DNA from: Argyresthia goedartella
Taxonomy: Eukaryota; Arthropoda; Insecta; Lepidoptera; Argyresthiidae
Assembly (NCBI GenBank): GCA_949825045.1
Contig: OX463806.1
Coordinates: 40,448,208 to 40,512,207 of the forward strand
DNA: 64,000 bases
Direction of reading: 5' to 3'
A program made the position numbers and the translations under genes. Under the pieces are notes generated by a model. That model did not search any database, was not told the DNA's origin, and worked only from the letters and a program-made list of their open reading frames with translations. Of this stretch, positions 1 through 11,282 are shown in pieces; the first letter of the stretch is position 1; every line of letters starts with the position of its first letter.

Positions 1-1018
1 AAGTGCAGAGCAATGATCAAGGCGACAATACCGTTCGAACATGCGGTTCCTGCACCCGCATGCCGAGCGCAGGAGGGCTTTTATTAGGAGAATATCTTCG
101 TTGAAGCTTGCTTACTGTACTGTCTTGACGATATTTGCTGCTAGGTATATTGTTTGCTGTGCGTTGCGTATGTCTCTAACGTTTATTGTGAAACGTGATA
201 TCCAACTTATTATTCTTATAACCCGTGTGAAAGGGCTATATTTTTGTAGAAGCTCAAGTATAAATGGGGTTGATATTTGTAGTGCACATGTTGTTTGAGT
301 TTTCTTCCTTTCTAAGTCCGGAATCCCAATCGCATATGCTGGTCTTGACAGGTTGCTGTGTTGTAGCGAAGTGGGGCCCCCCTAGCATAAGGGATGCGTC
401 AGTAGTTGTGATGGAATAAGGCCTCAACTAGCACAGTCAGCGGCGTTCTCTTCACATGTTGAGTCAGAGTCAGAGTCATTTTTTTTATTGAATATAAAAG
501 TTGTGTAGTTCCAGCAAGGTGTGGGCATGGTGACTATGATGTCCTTTACCCGATTCGCTACGAATGTTTTCAAGCGCTGGATCTCCTTGTAACCAAACCA
601 GGACGAGCATGGAATCCGTCCAACCATGTATAGTTACATTCGTTTGTTTTAACGATTCCACTACCTTTTTCATTAGACGCGCCATCAGCAATGCCTCGCA
701 TAGTTCCAATCTAGGTAACAATACTGTTTTGTGTAGCGGTTCAAGTATTGTTTTTGCTGCCACTAGTCGAACTGTAATTTGTCCATCTGTGTTTGTCATT
801 TTGCAGTATATGACGCAAACGAATGCCTTTTCCGAGGCGTCACATAATCCGTGTAGCTCGATCTCATTTTCCGTATCTCCAATCCACCTCGGTATTGAAA
901 CGCGATTAATATGCTGCATATTTGTCTCAATCTCCCTCCATTGTTTTTGCGTTTCTTACGGTAGTGGTTCATCCCATGTTTTTTGTGAAAACATTTTTTG
1001 TGAAAGAATTTTTGTGAG
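1..1018 (-). pseudogene. BEL-1 pol remnant: RNase H / A17-type region
   Basis: Minus-strand translation gives the RNase H-like signature LCDASEKAFVCVIY near 820-865 and a WTDSMLVLVWLQGD block near 580-625, matching the same order in BEL-2. Downstream, a frame ending ENAADCAS (about 424-450) corresponds to the stretch before the integrase, and degenerate homology seems to run on to position 1. A stop lies just before the motif ETQKQWREIE (near 960) and frames change at least twice, so no protein is made. The region right of about 1018 is lost to a LINE insertion. In the family this domain degrades the RNA strand during reverse transcription. Confidence 0.8.
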
Positions 1019-1019
1019 T

Positions 1020-2302
1020 ACATAGGTAAGGACCCGCTATTAGAAGCGGCGATCGACAGGATACCCAAGCAATATGTCTTCGACAAAAGGTATAAAATAC
1101 AACTGTATGAAGACCCTTGGGAGGGCCTCAATCAAAAAGAACTAAGGATTTTCACAGACGGTTCTAAAACAAACTCAGGTACATGCGCCGGGGCATTCTG
1201 GGAAGATCTAAACATGAGGAAATCAACATCATTAGGTGCCCACAACACCGTCTTCCAAGCCGAGTGCATGGGCAGAAAGCGAGGTAAAGGATTTCCCTAT
1301 CCGCATACTATCCGACAGCGAAGCAGTTCTGCAAGCCCTACAAAGCAACACCATCAGTTCTGGGCTTATATACGAGTGTCACCAAGCCCTGACAGAGGTA
1401 TGTAACCATAGTATCGTACCCTGCAGTGGATTAAAGGGACACAGTGGCTCGCGCGGCAACGACGCAGCCGACGCACTGGCAAGGTTTCGTTCGGAACAGA
1501 CGGTGGAGGGACCAGCAGCCTTATGGCGTAACTCTCTGAAGTTCATAGCGTGTGTAGACAGCATGAGATGAACCATAGACCATTTGTATAATTTCCAACC
1601 AAATTGTATAATTTCATCCATTGCGGGGTATCACCGAAGGCTTCTAGGCTTCATTCAATGAGCTTGGGTTTGGCCTCCATTATGATGCTACTTGCGTGAT
1701 ACCTATTTGACAGATGAAGCTGGTGCAAGGTGTCAATCGTAAAAGTCTATATGAAGTTCATAGCTCAGACGACTTACGCCATAAGGCTGCAGAACCCATA
1801 ATACCATTGCCATTCAGCTGGTTGAGGAAAACCCTACGACAATACACAAAGGTAACTCACCAACATTATAGGTCAACCTTGGATACCTGCAAGCAAGCCA
1901 GACAGGCCCTCCCGATGATCAGACCCGGATTGTCGCGTAAGCTTTTGAAGCTCAAGAGGCCACAGCTTCGCTTGGTGACCGGGGCGATAATTGGACACGC
2001 TTTGCTAAATAAACACTTACACACTCTAGGTGTCACGGACAGCCCCCTGTGCAGGGCCTGCATGGAGGTCGAGGAGACAGCCACCCACGTCATGTTGGAA
2101 TGTTCCGGCGTTGCCATCTACCGGGACAACACACCTTGGGACGCCGAGGTCGCTCCAGGAAGTCGTCGGCAACATTAAGGGTCTGCTAGGCTTCCTACAG
2201 GAGCTGGGTTGGCAGGAGTAGTGCCCCCAACCCACGTCACGCAAAATAGGCGCAAATTTAAGACGTCGAGTTGCGGAAAAGTGGCCCGCGATAAACTACA
2301 AC
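1020..2302 (+). mobile_element. 5'-truncated RNase H-bearing LINE fragment (I/R1-like group)
   Basis: Plus-strand translation shows an RNase H domain: FTDGSKTNSGTCAGAFWED (about 1152-1210), then in another frame ILSDSEAVLQAL (about 1300-1335) and KGHSGSRGNDAADALA (about 1434-1482), which hold the expected D, D, H and D residues. A C-terminal block follows (about 1880-2130) with a C-x2-C..H..C pattern (LCRACMEVEETATHVMLEC), as at the end of RNase H-carrying LINE proteins. There is at least one frameshift (about 1270) and an unexplained stretch at 1572-1770, so the copy is dead. It sits inside BEL-1 pol; about 70 bp of BEL-1 seem to be missing at the junction. The exact clade cannot be fixed by eye. 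Confidence 0.75.
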
Positions 2303-3894
2303 TATAGCAATTTACGCTTTGTAATATTTTTCGCTGTGTCGACGGATTGTATATTGTAGTGGAATGTAAAGTCAGTACGACGATTCCACCCTAGGCCCAG
2401 TGTCTTGTTAGAATGAGAATGTTTAATGTCCAGCATGTTTTCGCTCACTTGATCTTGTGATAAATTGCTCAATAGTCTTGAATCGTTGCTGGCCCATTTT
2501 CGTAGGTTGCACCCTCTGCCTTGTAATATGTCGATAAGTTGCCGTTGGGTTGACCTTGCTTCTTTGAACTTGTTGCTTCCCGCCAATAGGTCATCTACAT
2601 ATAGCTGGTTATTTAGAATATCAAATGTTTGTGGATATTTATGACCATTATCCTGTACAATTTGTTTGATTGTCCTTATAGCTAAATATGGCGCAGCCTT
2701 TGTGCCGTATGTGATGGTGCATAATTGATATTCTGCTATGGGATCAGATGCTGAATCTCGCCGTATAATCTTTTGTAGATGTTGATCTTCATCTTCTATT
2801 CAGATCTGTCTATAAAACTTCTCAATATCCACTGTGTAGACATATCGGAAGTTCCTCCACCGCAGGATTAAAGCTTGAAGGTTGGATCCGCTGTTATCCG
2901 TTGTTAGGGACTCCAGTTTCAGAACCCCATGGTGAGGTTTGCTCATGATGCTCGGTTTTCTGGGTTTTTTGCAGATTTTCATGTAGTTAAGTTGTATGTA
3001 CTCATGAATGATTTTTTGTAACTTGCAGCGAACTCATCATTCCTTGTCATCTTATTCTCCAGCTGTTTGAATTGTGCCACAGCTTGCCTCATGGATCCGC
3101 CTATTATTGGTATTTTGACTGCGTAGCGCCCGTCGGGCTGGCGTCTTGTTGTACTTTGATACAATTTTTCGCAATCCTGATCCTGCTGGGTCATGTTTCT
3201 TGTATCTTCTGTTATGTCTTCCATCTCCCAAAAGTTTGATATGTCCTCCAGGCTGGGTAGTACCATGTTACAGCTAAATGTCTTGAATCTGCCAAATAAA
3301 ACCCATCCAATCTTCGTCTGTTGGGCGATAGGTGCCTTGGGTGATCCTCGTAGTATCCTCCCCATGACGATATTAGAATAAACGCTCGCATCTAGTAATA
3401 TGTCTACTGGTCTTGATATGTTGTACTCTGGATCAGCCATCTGTAGATTTTGTGTGTGGCCACTGTCTTTTATCGAATGTTGTGTTTGGTAGATTGTTCA
3501 GCAGCTTTGCTAGCACCAGTGCCTCTGTCATGAAGCTGAAGTCCCCTGGAATACGTCGACTGGCAGCACAAATTTACCACCCCCTTGCCTCTACTTGTAG
3601 ATGTTCTGATGCCTGAAATAGCCGCATTCAGATGACTTCTTTGTAACCCTAGTTGTGCGGCATTCTCTGAGATGAGACTGACTTGTGAGCCTTGATCTAA
3701 TAACGCTCGTAGCTGGATATAAGTTCCTTTAGCTACCTTTACCTTAATTTGAACGGTGGCTAGTAACACATCGCAATCGCTCGCAACGTGATTCGCATTT
3801 CGCTGACCGCTCCATGTCGACGACCCCGCTGCTGACCCGTCGGTTGTCGAGTTATACAAGTCATGTGTTTTGGTATGATGAAAACCTTCGCATT
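2303..3894 (-). pseudogene. BEL-1 pol remnant: protease and reverse transcriptase
   Basis: Read on the minus strand from right to left: the DUF1758-type aspartic protease with LLDQGSQVSLISENAA (about 3655-3710), then a QQTKIGWVLFG block (about 3290-3325), then RT with YVYTVDIEKFYRQI (about 2800-2850), a YVDD catalytic box near 2590-2605, and CNLRKWASND..LSQDQVSENML (about 2430-2520). These follow the same order as in intact BEL-2. Frames are broken between 3470 and 3440, near 2982, and between 2800 and 2586. The protease active site reads DQG rather than the common D(S/T)G; BEL-2 has the same, so this is a family trait, not damage. Confidence 0.85.
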
Positions 3895-4552
3895 CTAGGC
3901 ATCTGTTAGCTGATTTGCAGTGATTATTATATAGACGCTATGGCAATATAGCCGATTTGGGCACAATGCCAACTCCTTAATTGTTTTTAGTTTGGTTTCT
4001 GGTGGCATGTTGTAAAATTTCTTGCAATGTATTAAAATATGACTCGCTTTACAAACTGGACAATTTCTGTCGCTCGAAACATGGAGTGATTTCGTCATAA
4101 ATAGCTTCTGTTTCCCGCCAGTCTATGTGCGCTCATTCTCTTGTTGTAGAGGTCGCCGGGTATTGTAATCTTTATTGTAGCTTCTGTCATGATTATTTCC
4201 GGTGGTAACTGGCTCAAGGGCTGTAAACTTTGCCTCATGGAAGTCCATAAATTCATCATATGTGGGCAGCTCCCTTGGAGTTTTCCTGGTTTACATGTAA
4301 GACGAATATGTGACTGAATCCAGTGTTTTTGTTAGGATATAAACTAACCCACGATGCCGTATTTACTCCGAGATTTTGTATTGCATGTATTGTTTCCATA
4401 CTGACGTCATACAGGTGCTTGAGTTCTTGCGATGTTTGAAGTTGAATATTAGGTTGATTCATGAACAGTTGATTGTTGAACAATGCTTGCAAATTGTTGT
4501 ACCGGTGAGTAAGTATTGCCCAGCAAGTTTCGTAATTGTCTTCAGATATTTC

Positions 4553-4800
4553 GTAATTTCTTTATTGTACTACACAAAACAGTGATACAGATAACTTATA
4601 ATAGAAAAAACATGTACAAAGGCGAGCTTATCTCTCAAAAGAGATTTCTACCAGCAAACCAAGATGGTAGGAAAGGTGGTGGTTGAGCGGGAAGACTTGC
4701 GCGTACAACGTACGTATATTTAGAGATCGACTGTCCCTGATATTGCAGGGAAGCTCATTCCGATATCGAAAGGTGCTGGACTAAACGTTCTGCCTCTCCT
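4553..4800 (-). repeat. 3' tail of a non-LTR retroelement or SINE inside BEL-1 gag
   Basis: BEL-1 gag homology stops at about 4552 and resumes only after 5472. On the minus strand this block ends in CAATAAAGAAATTAC (a polyadenylation-like end) and contains a small hairpin, AAATCTCTTTTGAGAGATAAG, near 4625-4650. It resembles 3' untranslated ends of non-LTR elements that are common in Lepidoptera. No coding sequence is visible; the family is not determined. Confidence 0.45.
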
Positions 4801-5472
4801 TTAACCCCTCGCACCCCCAGCCACTTGGCGCCGACACAGCTCGTCCCCCAGGCACACTTAAGCCCGCGCGGCGCGCGACACTTGACTGACGTATCAAGTG
4901 ATTATGTTGAAATGGTAACTCTTAGAACTATGAGAGTGCTAAATATGAGTAGCTAATGAAACCCTCTCTTAGTCAATGCAAAACTAATGTCACAGTGACC
5001 TTCCTTTATTATTGTACCGACATGAGAATCACAGACATCTATGAAAATGGTCCTTCTCGACACAAATCTAGCAGACATGAGAAAAACATCAACAACATAT
5101 ACATGTTATTTGATACCTACGTAATCTAAATAACATTACCCTTTCAAAACAATAAAAACATTAGTGTGTTCTTATATTAACTGTTCAATATTTCAGCGTT
5201 TGAAATTTTCCAAAAAAAAGTCCTCGAAAAAGTGTTTTTTTTGAGGCACGTTTGGAATATTTTTTTCTATGAATGACCATAGACAATTGTATCGGATTAT
5301 AGACTTTGTCTTATTGAGCGTCTGGAAAATCTTTAACAGTACCAACATGACAAAAATTGGCCAAAATATACCGGTTTAAAAAAGCGCGGGAGCGAGAGCG
5401 TCATATGACGCTTGGGGGACGGACGGTACTCGAGGCGAGCGTCATATGAGGCTTGGGGGATTGTAAGGTTAA
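4801..5472. mobile_element. piggyBac-type MITE flanked by TTAA
   Basis: TTAA occurs at 4801-4804 and 5469-5472. The inward sequences are imperfect inverted repeats: CCCCTCGCACCCCCAGCCAC on the left, and CCTTACAATCCCCCAAGCCT read inward from the right. The right end carries two copies of a GCGTCATATGA(C/G)GCTTGGGGGA motif (5398-5460). No transposase frame is seen. TTAA target duplication is the hallmark of piggyBac elements. The element interrupts BEL-1 gag together with the LINE/SINE tail next to it. The terminal repeats are imperfect, so the call is moderate. Confidence 0.5.
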
Positions 5473-6439
5473 ATTTGCCTTTAAGATGTTGCATTTTCTG
5501 AGCTTTGGTGAGTATGGGATTGTTGTGTATTGCTCCCGTAAAGAGGTCCATAAACGTAGTCCACTGTGCTAAAGATCCACTGAATGTCGGTATTTCTATA
5601 GTAGGGGTTAACTTTTGTTGGTGAATGACGAAGTTCAGTTTCTGGTTAAGACACTTCTTTGCATCCTCATACTTCCCTTCATACTCTCTAAACTCCTGTT
5701 CATATTCCCAGTCACATCCTTGCAATAAGTTGTCTATTTTCCAATGAAACTTATCTATAACCTTCCATCGTGACTGTAGCTTTCCTAATTAATCTTCAAG
5801 TTCCCATTTTTCGGAGATATCAATATGATCGATTCCTCTGAGTACTCTAAGGAATGCTCGAAAATTGGTTCTTTGCATACTTTGTACTCATCTGCTTTAG
5901 AGTATGTTGATGAGTCTCTTGTTACAGACCTTTGGGCAGGTTCCATAGATTCCGCATTCTACGCCGTTCCTTCTCGGATTGGTACCTTTGGGATGTAGGT
6001 AGTCAATAGACGCAATGTTTCGTGATATAACGCTTTGTTTTCGTCGTAACAATTTTTGACGTAATACTCATGAAGTCGTTTCTCCTTTGGCGTGATTTCC
6101 GCCAGATCTTTATGGTTGGCATCGTAGATTTTCCATATTATCTCTAGGTTCTCAATTCTCTTTTTAATATACTCGGGCGTCTTGCGGTCAGGGGAATCCT
6201 TTTTGAAATTGATGTTGATTTTTGTATGTTAATAGACATCTTCATTTGTTGTATAAGCAATTCTTCCATATTGTTAGTCATGAGGAAACTCGGTGGCTCA
6301 CATGTAGGTAATTAAGTGCCTAGCCTGTTAACACAGACTTTATATCGTGAATGTGACCTGTCCCGGTCCTGTGATATGTCTTTTTGTTGTTGTAGCTGTA
6401 GGCTGTAATAACTTCAGGGGCTGTCGTGAACTTTAAGGT

Positions 6440-7197
6440 TGTTGTGTCTGTCTCCAAGAACTGTAGTGTCCCGAATCTGTGGTATGTTCAGGAGCTGCAG
6501 TGTCCCGGAACTGTGGTATATCCAGGAACTGTAGTGTTCCAAAGCTGTGAGTTATCCAGGAACTGTAGTGTCCCGAAGTTGTAGTGTCCAGGAACTGTAG
6601 TATCCCGAAGCTATGGTATATCCAGGAAATGTAGTGTCCCGAAGCTGTGGTATATCCAGGAACTGTAGTGTCCCGAAGCTGTGGTATATCCAGGAACTGT
6701 AGTTTCCCGAAGTTGTAGTGTCCAGGAACTGTAGTGTCCCGAAGCTGTGGTATATCCAGGAACTGTAGTGTCCCGAAGCTGTGGTATATCCAGGAACTGT
6801 AGTGTCCTGAAGCTGTGCTATGTACAGGAGCTGTAGTGTCCCGGAACTGTGGTATATCCAGGAACTGTAGTGTCCCGAAGCTGTGGTTTATGCAGGAACT
6901 GTAGTGTCCCGAAGTTGTAGTGTCCAGGAACTGTAGTGTCCCGAAGCTATGGTATATCCAGGAACTGTAGTGTCCCGAAGCTGTGGTATATCCAGGAACT
7001 GTAGTGTCCCGAAGCTGTGGTATATCCAGGAACTGTAGTGTCCCGAAGTTGCAGTGTCCAGGAACTGTAGTGTCCCAAAGCTGTAGTATATCCAGGAACT
7101 GTATTGTCCCGAAGCTGTGGTATATCCAGGAACTGTAATGTCCCGAAGCTGTGGTAAATCCAGGAACTGTAGTGTCCCGAAGTTTTAGTATCCAGGA
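6440..7197. repeat. 34-bp tandem array, left part (BEL-1 leader)
   Basis: About 20 head-to-tail units of GGAACTGTAGTGTCCCGAAG + CTGTGGTATATCCA (34 bp), mixed with a shorter form of about 32 bp that has AGTTGTAGTGTCCA in place of the second half. The open frame across 6947-7219 on the minus strand is just the translated repeat. The array lies between BEL-1 gag and its LTR, in the untranslated leader, and continues at 36182 after the Ty3 insertion. Confidence 0.95.
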
Positions 7198-7804
7198 TGT
7201 TATATACCAGCCCTAACATTATGTCTCAACCCTAATACTTACGCACTTACACGTGCCGTGTTCTTATCACGCGCTCATTCAAGCTCTCAATGACCCTTTA
7301 TTAGCAACATAGTATGCTATTATCACTCCTTTTATAAAGCCGCACCGACCAATTAATATTTGAATTTGACAACTCAGATAAGAGTTAGAATACTGATTAC
7401 TACAATGTAGAATAGAAGTCCCTTTGTACAAGACCAATAAGGAAATCTCGGGTCATGAACATGATACCCAAATTTTGCTTTGATGTCCCCTATCACGTCG
7501 CCTAAACTACGTCCTTAAAGACCCCATTGTTCTCCCCCGAAAAACATCGTTATCTTTTGCGTATATAAACTGTACGCACAGGCCCGTTAGAGAGAAGCAC
7601 CAACCACTCTGAGTAGCAGTCGCTCCCTATACTCGCGATCGTAACTTACCTTCGTACCCCAAGTCGCGTCCCCAGTAGACTTTTTCCTTCTAACGAAAAC
7701 GTGTTATAGACTAGATAGTTTGTAGGGAAATAAAACTCCTTAAAATTCTACGAAGTCTTTATTATCTTGTCCTCGTCGAACCCTGACAGTCGAAGGATAT
7801 AACA
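7198..7804 (+). repeat. 5' LTR of the Ty3 element
   Basis: The block runs from TGTTATATACC to GGATATAACA. It contains a TATA box (7562-7569) and an AATAAA polyadenylation signal (about 7728-7734), which gives the expected U3-R-U5 order. It matches the split 3' LTR almost base for base. Confidence 0.93.
7562..7569 (+). promoter_or_regulatory. LTR TATA box
   Basis: TATATAAA lies about 160 bp upstream of the polyadenylation signal in the 5' LTR and is conserved in the 3' LTR copy (about 35935-35942). Transcription would start about 30 bp downstream, near the CAGGCCCGTTAGAGAG stretch. Confidence 0.65.
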
Positions 7805-7811
7805 AGATTTT

Positions 7812-7829
7812 TGGTGTCAGAAGTGGGAT
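7812..7829 (+). other. Primer-binding site of the Ty3 element
   Basis: TGGTGTCAGAAGTGGGAT starts 7 bp after the 5' LTR. It begins with TGG, complementary to the CCA end of a tRNA, as expected for minus-strand priming. The tRNA was not identified. Confidence 0.55.
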
Positions 7830-7886
7830 ACTCAACTAGAACTCCTCGATGAGTCTAGGCGACTTCTAAGTCCTTGTGAGTACTAA

Positions 7887-8114
7887 TCCACCAACCGATT
7901 TTCAGAAATAGAAGAGATACTTTCGTCTCCTATAACGGACAACGACGACATAGAGGAATCCTTGTTCCTAGAATCCTACAGGAGGTACGTATACCTGGAA
8001 CAACAGGACGACTCACCTGCCCTAGGAGAGCCGGATTCGAGACACTGGGACGAGCTGCTTCGACTGGGAAACCTGCTGCCGCCACGGCCCGAGCACTACG
8101 ACAACTACCTGTAA
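7887..8114 (+). other. Open frame without ATG in the Ty3 leader
   Basis: Between the primer-binding site and gag lies a 75-codon open frame that starts after a stop at 7884-7886 and ends with TAA at 8112-8114. The predicted peptide is acidic and rich in aromatic residues (for example SYRRYVYLEQQDDSPALGEP) and looks more protein-like than random sequence. There is no ATG in frame. A splice-acceptor-like CGATTTTCAG at 7896-7905 sits at its start, so it could be reached only by splicing or non-ATG initiation. It may equally be chance. Confidence 0.3.
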
Positions 8115-8300
8115 CCAGCCAACGATGATCCACGTAGCTGCATTGCTGTTAGTGATTTCAAGTCTTCTCTCTCCACTTCAGCGTGCTGCCCTGCGCATCT
8201 GTTCTCTAGTTACAATAGTCTGCTAGCGATTTTTTTTATCTATTAATTGTTATTGTAATTAATTGTAATTTACCTGCGAATTTTTTGTCTCACCTTTAAA

Positions 8301-9245
8301 ATGGCCCAAAGCAGTAACGATATCCAAAGCAACCATAACGTGCTTATTGTGCATTGGCACAATATTGAAATTCATCAATTCCTACGATGGGAACCCTGAT
8401 GATTTGAGCTCTTACCTCACGAATTGCGATAGAGCTTTCTCTCTCGCCTAAGAGGATCAAAAACCAGTAATTTTCGCATACATCCAAAACAAACTAACCG
8501 ATAAAGCGCAGTACACCTGTGCTAACACTGTATTCGGTGAATGGAAAGACCTTAAGGAATTTTTAAAAACACGGTTCGGCAACCGGAAACATCAAACTCA
8601 TCTGCTATTAGAACTGCAAAACTGCAGACAGTCCCCGAATGAGACTGTTGCACAATATATTTTTAAAATTGAATCTTGTTTAAAGAAATTACTCTCATCA
8701 ATAAAACAATCGTGCACTAATAACGCTCTGCTAGCTGGACAAGTGGAGAGTACAAACCAACTAGCCTTGCATACCTTCATAATCGGTGTTAATTCACAAA
8801 TATCAAACATATTGCGTTCTCGCGAACCTGAAAGCCTCAATGAAGCTTTCAATATTGCTCTTGAGGAGGAGAAATTTAATATCCTAGTAAATTCGAGGAA
8901 TAAAGTTTGCAATAAATGCAACAAACCAGGCCACACCTCGTTTAACTGTCGCCGCTTCCCAAATAACTTTCCCAACCGAAATATACCTATTTACAATCTG
9001 AATCCACAAGTTAAAGTATGTAAATATTGCAAAAGGAAGGGCATCTCGTAGAGATATGTTTTAAATTACAAAATAGACAAAGTACGAGCAATGCTCCTAG
9101 AACTCCCAATAATTCCCCGCGACATAATAATAATAGAAATCAATCGGGACAAAGACCTAACGTAAATACTTTAAACTCCCAAGAACTCTCGGAGAGTGCC
9201 GCTCCGACGAGTCTGGAAAATGCGATTCAGGCACTATCTTTGTAA
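8301..9245 (+). pseudogene. Ty3 gag, broken
   Basis: ATG at 8301 (MAQSSNDIQSN). The frame shifts near 8370, resumes with YDGNPDDLSSYLTNCDRAFS, hits TAA at about 8450, then continues open to a CCHC zinc knuckle CNKCNKPGHTSFNC (about 8908-8950). A second knuckle, CKYCKRKG.., is cut by a frameshift near 9045, after which the frame runs to a stop at 9243-9245. Gag forms the virus-like particle and the knuckles bind the genomic RNA. Three lesions make it non-functional. A carboxy-terminal Asn/Gln/Ser-rich tail precedes the protease frame. Confidence 0.85.
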
Positions 9246-10257
9246 ACGGAAACGGAAGCTTGCATATTGAAATACGCTGTATCGATTCAGCTACGGGACC
9301 TAAATTGAGATTATTAATAGATACTGGAGCCAGCATGTCTATTATACAAGCGGAATGTTTAAATAAAACAATAGAAGTATTTACTCAAAAAACTGTTACT
9401 ATTACTGGCATTACGAAGTCCGCTAATACGGTAAAAACAATTGGAGCCGCTAAAGTACGTTTATTTGCAGACCCATTTATTGTCGTACCACATACATTTC
9501 ACGTGATTCACGATCCCGCGAATATTCTACTAGAATATGATGGTATACTTGGAAATGATTTCTTTACAACACATGGGTGTATAATAAATTTTTATATTAA
9601 GAAGTTATTTATGGATATAGGACCGAGCTTACCCCTATTAACAAAGGACAAATTGAGACCCAAGGTGGTATATAAATTAAATGCACGGAGTGAAACTATT
9701 TTGAAAGCTAATATTTTAAACCCCGAATGTAGGGAAGGTCTTGTTGAAGATGTAAAAGTTTTAGACGGAGTTTACTTATCTAATGCCATCACGAAGGTTG
9801 ATGAGCAAAATCAAGCATATGTTTCTATTTTAAATACCTTAGAAAAGGAAGTAATGATTAAACAATTGGATATTGTTTTGGTGCCTATGAGCCCTATCAC
9901 TCAGGAAATGGATGCTTCACGTATTCCGGAACCTAGTGATTCTAAAGACTTCACTCGTGAGGCCGATTCTTCGCGTGTCGGACCTAGTGACTTCTTTATC
10001 GAAAATATTAATATTTTTAATTATAATCACTCCGATCGAATTCAGCAATTAAAAAATCAGCTAAGGACTTATCATTTGAACGAAGAAGAGAAACGTTCCT
10101 TACTCGAGTTGTGCAAAAATTATAATCAAATATTTCATTTAGAGGGAGATAAATTAACGAGCACTAATGTTTTGTGCCATCAAATTATAACAGAATCGAA
10201 TGCTCCCATTCAAACTAAAACTTATAGGTACCCCGAAGTACATAAACAAGAGGTTAA
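9246..10257 (+). pseudogene. Ty3 pol, first part: protease and start of RT
   Basis: An open frame from just after gag carries the aspartic protease motif LLIDTGASMSII (about 9308-9343) and, about 85 residues later, ILGND-like LGNDFFTTHG (about 9548-9577). A linker follows, and then the N-terminal RT block, which ends abruptly at the TTAA of the piggyBac insertion (10254-10257). After the insertion the same reading frame resumes at 13716. The gag and pol frames abut, so a frameshift or readthrough would normally join them. Confidence 0.88.
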
Positions 10258-10586
10258 CACGTTCGTGTGAACAACGTCATATGACGTTCCCTTGTGTTAT
10301 CGCACATATTTTCTCCATACAAAAAATCATGACGTGTTACGACGTTGTGCATACTTACAGGGATCTGTGACATACTTGATACCGCAGAGTGGCATATGAC
10401 GTTAATCGTGTATTGACGTTGTTAGGTGTCACATGGGTTGTAGATTCTTTGTGGTATGCACATCGTCGATAAACGGTTCTACATTAAAACACAGAAATAA
10501 TCAATTCCGTTTTATTGTGTAGGTACATAGCAAAAAACTATCTCGCCTTACAATATTAAGTTACGTAGGTATATTAAGTACATGAA

Positions 10587-11282
10587 TCAAATCAAATCAA
10601 ATCAAATCAAAAATCATTTATTTCCATAGGATGTTGTTACATCACTTAGATCCGTCATTACATTTTTTTGGGTGAGTTCACTAACACAATGGCGGAATCT
10701 GTGGAGAAGAGCTCACCGAAGAAACTCCACAGTCGTCGCATCTTTTGCGTTTCCTTTTTTAAATAAAATATTGTCAAATTACAAAATGAATGCTAATTAT
10801 ATATCGAAACAGCCTGTTACTCAAACAATCTATTCCCATGGACATCTGTCCTCTAAGTAATCAGATATCCTATAGTAACCTTTTTTATACAATTTCTGTT
10901 TTATTATTATTTTAAACTTGTCTAAAGGTAAGTTTTTAATATCAGTAGGGACCTTATTGTAATAGCGTATACAATTGCCTTTAAAAGAATTACTAATTTT
11001 ATGTAGTCGGCTTACATAAGCATCCAACTTGTCTTTATTTCTAGTATTAAAATTGTGTATATCACTGTACTTCTGAAAATTAGTTATATTTCTTTTTACA
11101 TACACAAGATTGTCATAGATATATTGAGACACAAATGTCAGAATATTGATTTCTTTAAACTTTTCCCTCAGTGACACTCTAGGCCCTAATCTATAAATTG
11201 CACGAACAGCCCGTTTCTGCAGAATAAATATACTATTAGCATTCGCAGCGTGACCCCACAATAAAATACCATAGGTCATTAG
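10587..11282 (-). mobile_element. 5'-truncated LINE fragment (CR1/Jockey-like) inside piggyBac
   Basis: Minus-strand frame (about 10830-11280) encoding the C-terminal end of a LINE ORF2: TYGILLWGHAANANSIFILQ, then NFNTRNKDKL, then SNSFKGNCIRYYNKVP and a KKGYY..DYL ending. It is clearly related to the LINE at 40430-42052. The 3' end carries a simple tail of AATCA units (10587-10610), as in LINEs that end in short repeats rather than poly(A). The 5' truncation is near 11280. The remaining frame is open but lacks RT and endonuclease. Confidence 0.85.

Larger units (their letters stand above)
3895..6281 (-). pseudogene. BEL-1 gag remnant (DUF1759 plus zinc knuckle)
   Basis: The start is probably the ATG complementary to 6279-6281 (MTNNMEELLIQQ). 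Then come a charged N-terminal part with KDSPDRKTPEYIKKRIENL (about 6130-6190), the DUF1759 core with EIPTFSGSLAQWTTFMDLF (about 5535-5600), its continuation ISEDNYETCWAIL (about 4510-4550) after an insertion of roughly 0.9 kb, and a Cys/His cluster CPVCKASHILIHCKKF (about 4015-4065). The gene encodes the capsid/nucleocapsid precursor in this family. There are several frameshifts, plus a stop near 5940. It is interrupted by the repeat at 4553-4800 and the MITE at 4801-5472. Confidence 0.8.

Noticed and set aside
6440..7197. CRISPR-like spacing of short repeats
   Set aside because: Units are contiguous with no unique spacers, and the context is an insect retrotransposon.
6947..7219. Minus-strand 90-codon frame with regular SFGTLQFLDIP-like repeats
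   Set aside because: It is only the translation of the 34-bp tandem array, which lies in an untranslated leader.
7930..8133. Minus-strand 67-codon frame in the Ty3 leader
   Set aside because: Antisense to the plus-strand open frame and to the element; no domain or start context.
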